A DNA stretch of 37,391 nt from Fidelibacterota bacterium. GTDB lineage: Bacteria; Fidelibacterota; UBA2242. Positions 24,871-37,391 of the stretch are shown here, in pieces; position 1 is the stretch's first letter; each line of letters begins with the position of its first letter. Under the pieces are notes generated by a model. That model was not told the origin of the DNA. It made no database searches and was given only the letters and a program-made list of their open reading frames with translations. The stretch spans positions 1-37,391 of the forward strand of contig JAGNGI010000010.1 of NCBI GenBank assembly GCA_018002295.1, in the 5' to 3' direction. The position numbers and the translations under genes were made by a program.

Positions 24871-25022
24871 TGATTAAAATTTATGAAAAGAATCTTGCCC
24901 GAAAAGTTTACCATCCGATTAGCGTTTAGAGAATTAAAACTAGTATTAATGATAGATTTAATAAATGTATATCTCTGGTAGTATTTATGTTAGTCCAATT
25001 TTAATGTAAAAGTGAGAGGAAA

Positions 25023-26222
25023 ATGAGCAATAACGGTATTTTTTTAAGGATTCTATCTATTTGTAGCGTTTTGATCATATTGATTCAATCGTCGGTTATT
25101 TCTCAAGTCATACTTGATCCAGATGCCGTAGTTGAAGAGATAGTTTCTGGAATTCAGCAACCGGAAGGACCGGTTTGGAGAGCAGGTCTCGGTTTATTAT
25201 TTTCTGATATTCAGGGAAACAAGATTTATAAATGGACTTCCGAAAAAGGCAAGGAGATTTATTTAGATCCTTCCTATAACACTAATGGGTTAGCTTATGA
25301 TTTGGAAGGTCGCCTTGTTGCCGGGCAGATGGGGCTTAGAAGAGTTGTTCGTTTTGAAAAAGATGGCTCGCAAACATCGCTGGCAGATAGTTATGATGGA
25401 AAGAAATTAAACAGTCCAAACGATTTGGTTATTAAATCTGATGGCGCGATTTTCTTCACCGATCCAGATTTTAATATCCCATCGGGAGAAAGCAAGGAAC
25501 TCAGTTTCAATGGGGTCTATAGAATCAGTCCCTCTGGTGTTCTTCAACTTCTGACGTCGTCATTGACTTTGCCTAATGGTATCTGCTTTTCCCCTGATGA
25601 GTCCAAACTCTATGTCAATGATTCTCAAGTACATAAAATATATGTTTGGGATGTGGTTGATGATTCTACCATAACCAATAAAAAACTATTATATACTATT
25701 CCCGTACCATTCGGCTATGCGGACGGGATGAAAATTGATGTAGATGGTAATATTTATTGCACCTGCTCATCTTATGTATGGGTCATCTCTCCTGAGGGCG
25801 AATTAATTGGGAAAATTGCTTTACCATCGAATGTTTCCGCTTCAAATTGTGCCTGGGGCGATGATGACAATAGGACATTATTCATTACCGCTGGTAACTC
25901 GGTTTATAGAGTGCGTCCGTTTGTTACTTCAATCAATAAAGAAGACTCGAGTTTACCTAAGAGTTTTGAACTTTCTCAGAATTATCCTAATCCCTTTAAT
26001 CCGACTACAAAAATTACTTATTCAATCCCAATCACTTCAAATGTAATGATAACGGTTTATGATGTGTCGGGAAAAGAAGTAGTGACGATAGAGAATTGTC
26101 AGAAAAAAGCCGGGACATATACTCTATTGTTCAATGCTGAAAAATTAGCGAGTGGAGTATATTACTACAATCTTACCGCGAATGAATTTTCATCCACCAA
26201 AAAATTTGTGATATTAAAATAG
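25023..26222 (+). CDS. Secreted SMP-30/gluconolactonase-like protein with type IX sorting domain
   Basis: The product is 399 aa; an RBS (gagagga) precedes the ATG. Residues 1-~28 are a signal peptide. Residues ~35-300 form an SMP-30 six-blade propeller. Metal and substrate residues are E48 ('PEGPVW'), N133 ('NSPNDLV'), N185 ('LPNGICFSPDESKLYV') and D234 ('YADGMKID'), with the same spacing as human regucalcin (E18, N103, N154, D204). The family hydrolyses sugar lactones. The last ~85 residues are a type A sorting domain: 'LSQNYPNPFNPTT', 'VYDVSGKEV', 'ASGVYYYNL', 'KKFVILK'. That would send it to the surface, unusual for a lactonase. Sugar acid lactones from oxidised plant oligosaccharides are possible substrates. 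Confidence 0.9.
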   Translation: MSNNGIFLRILSICSVLIILIQSSVISQVILDPDAVVEEIVSGIQQPEGPVWRAGLGLLFSDIQGNKIYKWTSEKGKEIYLDPSYNTNGLAYDLEGRLVAGQMGLRRVVRFEKDGSQTSLADSYDGKKLNSPNDLVIKSDGAIFFTDPDFNIPSGESKELSFNGVYRISPSGVLQLLTSSLTLPNGICFSPDESKLYVNDSQVHKIYVWDVVDDSTITNKKLLYTIPVPFGYADGMKIDVDGNIYCTCSSYVWVISPEGELIGKIALPSNVSASNCAWGDDDNRTLFITAGNSVYRVRPFVTSINKEDSSLPKSFELSQNYPNPFNPTTKITYSIPITSNVMITVYDVSGKEVVTIENCQKKAGTYTLLFNAEKLASGVYYYNLTANEFSSTKKFVILK

Positions 26223-26283
26223 TTTTAGGTAGTCATTTGAGATTATTAATTAAAAAATATAACCAATTAATAGGAGCGTAAGC

Positions 26284-29067
26284 ATGGAAAAATTAATCAG
26301 AAAGTCACTATGTACAGCATTATTATTGTGTTTAATGAGCAGTACTATTTTGTACTCCCAGAATATCACAGTAAATGCCGGTAAACCTCAAATTATCAAT
26401 TGGGAAGTAACTCATAAAGCCCAACTCGAAGGAAGTGTGTCTCCCAGTAAAATTAAAGTAGAATGGACTTGTCCTCAAAATCCGCAGGTTACTTTCAAAG
26501 ACGCGGCCAATTCCGTTACAGAAGTTACCTTCCCTCGTCCCGGTTATTATTTATTAGTTCTATCAGCTAAACTAAAAGGCAAAGAATCACCAAGCAGTTC
26601 AGTAATTGTCAATGTCTTCCAACCAAATTCTTACAAAGAAAGACTTTCCGATCTTATCGGCTTAATGACCGTTGATGAAAAGATTAAGCAGCTTACCAAT
26701 CAATCGGATCCAATTCCGCGGTTGGGAGTTCCCCGATACAACTATTGGAGTGAAGCCTTGCATGGAGTCCTTATCAGCGGTGCGACTTCTTTTCCACAGG
26801 TAGTTGCATTGGGCGCTACCTGGGATCCTGAACTTGTCCGTCGTGTCGCTACTGCAATTTCCGACGAAGCGCGAGTTTTTAATGTTGTCGAGGGGAAAGG
26901 TCTAACGTACTGGAGTCCGACTATAAATATTGCGCGCGATCCACGCTGGGGTCGCAACGAAGAATCCTATAGTGAAGATCCATACCTTCTCTCTCGGATG
27001 GGTGTGGCGTTCGTTCAAGGTATGCAAGGGAACGATCCTTACTATTTGAAAACGGTTTCGACGCCCAAACATTTTATGGCAAACAATGAAGAAGAGCGCC
27101 GTCATACCGGTTCTTCCGATGTTGATATGCGCAGTATGTTCGAATATTATCTACCGGCTTTCCACCAAGCTGTGGTAGAAGGCAGAGCTTATTCTATTAT
27201 GGGCGCCTATAATGAATTGAACCATGTTCCGTGCAATGCGAATATGTTTTTATTGACCGATTTGTTGCGACGCAATTGGGGGTTCGAGGGCTATGTCGTA
27301 ACCGATTGCGGCGCCATCAATGACATGCTGTATGGGCATCATTTTTTCGAAACAGGCGCCGAAGCCGTGGCAAGGAGTATCCGCGCTGGTTGCGATATGA
27401 GTTGCGGACAGGAATATCGTGAATACCTGTATGGAGCTCTCGATCTCGGATTATTGGAAGAAAAGGACCTTGATAGCGCTTTAACGAGAGTTCTGTCGGC
27501 GCGATTCAGGTTAGGTGAATTCGATCCGCCGGAAAATGTACCATACAGCTCTATTCCAATAGAAAAACTCGATTGCAAAGAACATCGAGCTCTGGCTCTT
27601 GAAGCTGCACAGAAAGCAATTGTGCTACTCAAAAACGATAGCATATTACCTCTGGATAGAAATAAAATAAAAACGATCGCCGTTATCGGTCCCAATGCGG
27701 CAGAAGCCCAGCTTGGTATTTACAGCGGCTTCCCAAATGTTCGAGTAAGTCCACTCGAAGGAATAAAAGAAAAAGCCGCTGAGCATGGCATTAAAATTGA
27801 ATATGCTAAGGGATGCGACATCGGTGGTGGACTACTAAGCGTGATCGAACCACAATATTTCGCCAAAATCGCCGGAACAAATAAAACCGGGATGAAAGGC
27901 GAGTATTTTGATAATATGGAACTATCCGGTAAGCCGGTCGTAACCAGAATAGATTCGACGATTGATTTTAGTTTTGGCACTAACTCGCCTGCGGCTGGAC
28001 TTCCCAAAGATCAGTTCTCCGTGCGGTGGACCGGTAAAATCATTCCGCCGGATACGATTTATCATTTGGGGACAAGTTGCGACGACGGTTCACGCCTTTA
28101 CCTGAATGGGAAATTATTAATTGACGATTGGAATGACCATGGCGAAAAACCTATTGGAGCAGAAGTCAAACTAATACCGGGACAGGAATATGAAGTAGTA
28201 GTAGAATATTATGATAATGCTCTTGGCGCAACGGCACGGCTGACCTGGGATCTGAACCAAGTAGATTTTAGTTCGGCGAAAAAGGTTGCGGCAAAAAATG
28301 ATGCTACGATTCTTGTACTCGGAATTTCACCCGGAATTTCTCAGGAAGAACTCGATCGGAAAGAAATCGAATTGCCTCAGGTTCAAAGGGATTTAATCAA
28401 CGAAGTTGCATCGGTCAATCCAAATGTTGTCATCGTCCTTGTTAATGGTGGGCCTCTTGCTCTTGCTGGTTGTGAAAACAAAGCAAAAGCAATCGTTGAA
28501 GCATGGTATGGAGGAGAGTACGGCGGCAAAGCAATTGCAGATGTTCTTTTTGGCGATGTAAATCCAGGCGGTAAACTCCCAGAGACTTTCTATGCTTCGA
28601 CCCAGCAATTGCCGCCGATGTCCGATTATGATCTTATCAATCATCCCCGTACGTATATGTATTTGGATCAACCGGTTCTGTTCCCATTTGGGCACGGCCT
28701 TTCCTACACACAATTTGAATACAGTAATCTAAAGGTAAACTCCGAGGCAATAAAGAGCGATGGCGTGGTGGAAATTCAGACAACGATTAAGAACACTGGT
28801 AAAATGAAAGGCGATGAAGTTGTCCAGGTTTATGCCCATTATATGGATGCAACGATGACAGTACCGATCAATCAATTGAAACGATTCCAAAGAATTACAC
28901 TGAATCCCGGCGAGAGTAAAGTTCTCACCTTCAAAATTCCAGCCTCTGAATTTTCATTCTATGACACGGGAATAAACAATCTGAAGACAGCCAAAGGAAG
29001 GTGGGAACTTCAAGTTGGCAGTTCATCAAAAGATATCCGTTTGAAAGAGGTGTTTACAATTGAATAG
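26284..29067 (+). CDS. GH3 beta-glycosidase with Ig-like and PA14 domains
   Basis: The product is 927 aa; the RBS aggag precedes the ATG. A signal peptide (1-~25) is followed by an Ig/PKD-like beta domain (~30-115). The GH3 N-domain (~118-400) has 'IPRLGVPRYNYWSEALHGV', 'TYWSPTINIARDPRWGRNEESYSEDP', 'KHFMANNEE' and the nucleophile D341 in 'VTDCGA'. The GH3 C-domain begins ~430 ('IVLLKNDSILPL'), is interrupted by a PA14 domain (~536-655; 'GEYFDN', 'CDDGSRLYLNGKLLIDDW'), and resumes with 'ISQEELDRKEIELP', where the acid/base Glu is expected. An FnIII-like domain ends the protein. This plan fits beta-xylosidases and beta-glucosidases; 'YWSEALHG' favours the xylosidase branch. No type IX domain is present. 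Confidence 0.92.
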   Translation: MEKLIRKSLCTALLLCLMSSTILYSQNITVNAGKPQIINWEVTHKAQLEGSVSPSKIKVEWTCPQNPQVTFKDAANSVTEVTFPRPGYYLLVLSAKLKGKESPSSSVIVNVFQPNSYKERLSDLIGLMTVDEKIKQLTNQSDPIPRLGVPRYNYWSEALHGVLISGATSFPQVVALGATWDPELVRRVATAISDEARVFNVVEGKGLTYWSPTINIARDPRWGRNEESYSEDPYLLSRMGVAFVQGMQGNDPYYLKTVSTPKHFMANNEEERRHTGSSDVDMRSMFEYYLPAFHQAVVEGRAYSIMGAYNELNHVPCNANMFLLTDLLRRNWGFEGYVVTDCGAINDMLYGHHFFETGAEAVARSIRAGCDMSCGQEYREYLYGALDLGLLEEKDLDSALTRVLSARFRLGEFDPPENVPYSSIPIEKLDCKEHRALALEAAQKAIVLLKNDSILPLDRNKIKTIAVIGPNAAEAQLGIYSGFPNVRVSPLEGIKEKAAEHGIKIEYAKGCDIGGGLLSVIEPQYFAKIAGTNKTGMKGEYFDNMELSGKPVVTRIDSTIDFSFGTNSPAAGLPKDQFSVRWTGKIIPPDTIYHLGTSCDDGSRLYLNGKLLIDDWNDHGEKPIGAEVKLIPGQEYEVVVEYYDNALGATARLTWDLNQVDFSSAKKVAAKNDATILVLGISPGISQEELDRKEIELPQVQRDLINEVASVNPNVVIVLVNGGPLALAGCENKAKAIVEAWYGGEYGGKAIADVLFGDVNPGGKLPETFYASTQQLPPMSDYDLINHPRTYMYLDQPVLFPFGHGLSYTQFEYSNLKVNSEAIKSDGVVEIQTTIKNTGKMKGDEVVQVYAHYMDATMTVPINQLKRFQRITLNPGESKVLTFKIPASEFSFYDTGINNLKTAKGRWELQVGSSSKDIRLKEVFTIE

Positions 29068-29145
29068 AAAAGCTCTTCTATGCTGATAATAGAATTAATA
29101 GATAATCTAACTCTCTCGGTAAAATGAAAGCATGGAATTTTATAA

Positions 29146-31092
<1,947 letters not shown>

Positions 31093-31104
31093 AAAGGCTG
31101 AAAA

Positions 31105-33498
31105 ATGAAACGTTACTTGTTTTTATTAGTATCTTCAGTTTTTTTGTCAATGAGCAATAATACATTTGCTTATCAAAAAACTGATTTCGGCATAAAGTTG
31201 AAAGTTGATTCCGTTGAAATTGAAATTCAATTTTTTAATGAATCTACTGTTAGAATATTGAAAGCGCCTGCAGGAAATATTTTTGATAAAAAAAGCCTTT
31301 CAGTGGTAGCAATTCCACAAAAAGTAAATTTAAATGTGAAGCAGACAGGAGATATACTCTTGTTAAAAAGCAGAAACGTTCAGGTATTTGTAAATCTTAA
31401 AAATGGCAAAGTTTCTTTCCAGAATTCGAAAAGCGAACTGTTGTTAACCGAGAAAGAAAATAGTACGGTGTTTATCCCTTTCAACGATGCTGGTGTCAAT
31501 ACTTACAGTGTATCACAATCATTTCTTCTGGACAGGGATGAGGCAATATATGGACTGGGGCAACAGCAGCAGGGTAAAATGATTCAACGCAATATTAGAC
31601 TCCACATGATACAAGGAAATACTGATGATTACATTCCTTTTTTTCTGTCAGTAAAGGGATATGGTTTATTCTGGGATAATTACTCTCCCACAACCTTTAT
31701 AGATAATCAAGAGGAAACCTTCTTCAATTCAGAAGTCGGGGATTGTATTGATTATTACTTTATGTGTGGTGACAATGCCGATGGTGTGATTTCACAAATG
31801 CGTAATCTTACCGGGCAGGTACCGATGTTTCCTTTATGGGCTTTTGGTTACTGGCAAAGTAAAGAAAGATATAAGAGTCAGGATGAAATTGTTGGCGTAG
31901 TTAAAAAATATCGTGAATTAAATGTGCCTATTGATGGTATTATTCAGGATTGGCAATACTGGGGAAATAATTATCTGTGGAATGCTATGGATTTTCTTAA
32001 TGCCGAATTTTATGACCCACAAAAAATGGTTAATGATATTCACTCATTAAATGCACATATCATCATTTCGATATGGAACTCATTCGGGCCACAAACTAAA
32101 CAGTATAAAGAACTGAAAGAAATAAATGCTTTGCTTGATTTTATTACCTGGCCCGAATCGGGGTCAGATAAATGGCCGCCAAGGATGGACTATCCTTCAG
32201 GTGTGAGAGTATACGACGCTTATAATCCTCAAGCTCGCGATATTTATTGGAAGTACCTTAAGCAAGGATTGTTTTCTCTTGGTATTGATGGTTGGTGGAT
32301 CGATTCATCCGAGCCTGATCATCTGCAATTCAAGGAGAGTGATTTGGATAATCAAACTTTTCTTGGTTCATTTCGTAAAGTTCGAAATGCATATCCATTA
32401 ATGACTGTAGAAGGTGTATTCACACATCAACGAGCAGATACTTCCGAAAAGCGTGTTTTTATCCTCACGCGTTCGGCTTTTGCCGGACAACAGCGTTATG
32501 GATCAGTTGTATGGTCAGGGGATGTAGTAGCATCGTGGGAGGCATTGAGAAATCAAATATCGGCCGGACTTAATTTTTCTTTGTGTGGCATACCTTATTG
32601 GAATTCTGATATTGGAGGTTTTTTTCTCTGGAATTTTCCTAAAAAATTAGAAGATGCAAATTATCGTGAACTTTATGTTCGTTGGCTTCAGTTTGGAGCA
32701 TTTTGTCCGATGATGCGTTCACACGGAGCTGATGCCCCTCGTGAAATTTATCAATTTGGAAAAAAAGGGGAAAACGTATATGATGCTATAGAAAGAGCTA
32801 TCAATTTACGTTATCTATTCCTTCCTTATATTTATTCTGCCTCATGGGATGTTTCGGCCAAAAACTCAACCATGATGAGAGCACTGGTTATGGATTTTGC
32901 CAATGATCGTCAGGCACTTGACATTAATGACCAGTATATGTTTGGCAAGTCAATCCTTGTTTGTCCGGTTACTGAAGCAATGTATTCAAAAGATATGAAG
33001 GATGATTTCAGTACCATTAAATCAAGGAAACTTTATCTACCCAAAGGAACTATTTGGTATGACTTCTGGACAGGAGAAAAGTACAATGGCGGTAAGTATA
33101 TCGAAAAGGAAGTACCTATTGATATTATTCCATTGTATGTAAAAGCAGGCTCTATTATACCTTTTGGACCGAAAGTTCAGTATACCACTGAAAAGAGATG
33201 GGATAGTCTGGAAATCAGGATTTACGAAGGAGCCGATGGTACTTTTACATTGTATGAAGATGAAGGGGATAACTACAATTATGAAAAGGGGATGTATTCA
33301 ACTATTGAATTTAAATGGATTAACGCAACGAGGACACTTAAGATTGGTGAAAGAAAAGGAATGTTTTCTGGAATGTTAAATAATAGAAACTTTCAGATTA
33401 TTATCGTATCAAAGGATCATGGAACAGGGACAGAAGAAATTGAGCATAAAGAGAGAGAAGTAAAATATACTGGAAAGGAAATGGAAGTTGTTTTCTAG
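31105..33498 (+). CDS. GH31 alpha-xylosidase
   Basis: The product is 797 aa. A signal peptide (1-~22) suggests periplasmic or secreted location. The N-terminal beta-sandwich (~25-230) is followed by the TIM barrel: 'WAFGYWQSKERYKSQDEI' (typical of alpha-xylosidases such as XylS), 'IIQDWQYWG', 'GWWIDSSEPD' with nucleophile D400, 'RSAFAGQQRYGSVVWSGDV' with acid/base D473, and 'MMRSHG'. C-terminal beta domains carry 'LYVKAGSIIPFGP' and 'GTFTLYEDEGDNYNYEKG'. The enzyme would remove alpha-linked xylose from xyloglucan or heteroxylan oligosaccharides; alpha-glucosidase is less likely. It lies between two esterase genes. Confidence 0.93.
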   Translation: MKRYLFLLVSSVFLSMSNNTFAYQKTDFGIKLKVDSVEIEIQFFNESTVRILKAPAGNIFDKKSLSVVAIPQKVNLNVKQTGDILLLKSRNVQVFVNLKNGKVSFQNSKSELLLTEKENSTVFIPFNDAGVNTYSVSQSFLLDRDEAIYGLGQQQQGKMIQRNIRLHMIQGNTDDYIPFFLSVKGYGLFWDNYSPTTFIDNQEETFFNSEVGDCIDYYFMCGDNADGVISQMRNLTGQVPMFPLWAFGYWQSKERYKSQDEIVGVVKKYRELNVPIDGIIQDWQYWGNNYLWNAMDFLNAEFYDPQKMVNDIHSLNAHIIISIWNSFGPQTKQYKELKEINALLDFITWPESGSDKWPPRMDYPSGVRVYDAYNPQARDIYWKYLKQGLFSLGIDGWWIDSSEPDHLQFKESDLDNQTFLGSFRKVRNAYPLMTVEGVFTHQRADTSEKRVFILTRSAFAGQQRYGSVVWSGDVVASWEALRNQISAGLNFSLCGIPYWNSDIGGFFLWNFPKKLEDANYRELYVRWLQFGAFCPMMRSHGADAPREIYQFGKKGENVYDAIERAINLRYLFLPYIYSASWDVSAKNSTMMRALVMDFANDRQALDINDQYMFGKSILVCPVTEAMYSKDMKDDFSTIKSRKLYLPKGTIWYDFWTGEKYNGGKYIEKEVPIDIIPLYVKAGSIIPFGPKVQYTTEKRWDSLEIRIYEGADGTFTLYEDEGDNYNYEKGMYSTIEFKWINATRTLKIGERKGMFSGMLNNRNFQIIIVSKDHGTGTEEIEHKEREVKYTGKEMEVVF

Positions 33499-33533
33499 TA
33501 TAAGTTTGAATATATATAAATACAAAAACTTAA

Positions 33534-37103
<3,570 letters not shown>

Positions 37104-37185
37104 AAAATATGAAAAATAATACCTTTTTTAAATTTAGAGATAGAGAAAAAAATTTATTTATTAATTAACTATGAAAGCATAAAAA

Positions 37186-37391
37186 ATGTTTAAGAAAGTA
37201 TGCTTTATTCTTTGTTTTTCAAGCGCTGTAAATTTATGGGCACAAACGTTGCCCTATCAGAATTCGAACTTAAGTTCTGAGCAGCGGGCAAAGGATTTAA
37301 TTTCGAGATTGACCCTCGAAGAAAAAGTTTCCCTGATGTGTGATCAATCAGATGCAATTCCTCGTTTAGGCATAAAAAAATTTAATTGGTG
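37186..37391 (+). CDS. GH3 glycosidase, 3' truncated by window edge
   Basis: The ATG at 37186 opens a frame of 68 codons running off the right edge. Residues 1-~19 are a signal peptide ending 'LWAQ'. The mature part 'AKDLISRLTLEEKVSLMCDQ' and 'AIPRLGIKKFNWW' matches the N-terminus of family 3 beta-glycosidases and aligns with 'DLIGLMTVDEKIKQL' and 'IPRLGVPRYNYW' in the GH3 at 26284-29067. It differs in lacking the N-terminal Ig-like domain, so it is a distinct paralogue. Beta-xylosidase or beta-glucosidase activity cannot be told from this fragment. Confidence 0.85.
   Translation, partial: MFKKVCFILCFSSAVNLWAQTLPYQNSNLSSEQRAKDLISRLTLEEKVSLMCDQSDAIPRLGIKKFNW

Overview
The window looks like chromosomal DNA from an uncultured Gram-negative bacterium of the FCB superphylum (Fibrobacteres-Chlorobi-Bacteroidetes and allied candidate phyla). 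Two secreted proteins end in a 'NYPNPFN'-type C-terminal domain, the cargo signal of type IX secretion. There are also a sedoheptulose-7-phosphate isomerase (LPS heptose), a bacterial geranylgeranylglyceryl-phosphate synthase homologue and a split glycine decarboxylase. No rRNA or tRNA was recognised, so the phylum is inferred and not proven.

Layout. (1) 1-761: 3' part of a low-complexity, TPR-like gene. (2) 820-2930: an AT-rich two-gene cassette (a truncated kelch protein and a type IX cargo protein) lying between two direct copies of a palindromic repeat. (3) 3327-22145: a more GC-rich housekeeping block. It holds nfo, lpdA, lipB, lipA; then on the minus strand a 7TM-PAS sensor and a PHP metallohydrolase; then efp-accB-accC-gcvH-gcvPA-GGGP synthase-gmhA-xer-site-2 protease-small membrane protein-ftcD; then, after an intergenic repeat cluster, mutL and miaA. 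(4) 22381-37391 (right edge): an AT-rich polysaccharide-degradation locus, all on the plus strand. It holds GH95, a secreted SMP-30 lactonase, GH3 with PA14, a double CE1 esterase, GH31, three tandem CE1 esterases with an N-terminal E-set domain, and the start of a second GH3.

How the genes fit together. LpdA, LipB, LipA, GcvH and GcvPA belong to lipoate-dependent glycine cleavage, although GcvT and GcvPB are not in the window. AccB and AccC are two parts of acetyl-CoA carboxylase. The carbohydrate block pairs exo-acting debranching glycosidases with many CE1 esterases. Such a set suits a feruloylated or acetylated, heavily decorated hemicellulose (complex glucuronoarabinoxylan or fucosylated xyloglucan). 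No SusC/SusD pair, transporter, endo-xylanase or regulator is visible, so the locus probably continues to the right.

Most notable observations: the palindromic repeats bracketing a cassette; an EF-P with Arg instead of Lys at the modified tip (R32); the bacterial GGGP synthase beside gmhA; mosaic gene conversion among the tandem esterases; a GH95 lipoprotein whose natural start position reads ATA; and a kinase-less 7TM-PAS sensor ending in a four-cysteine domain.
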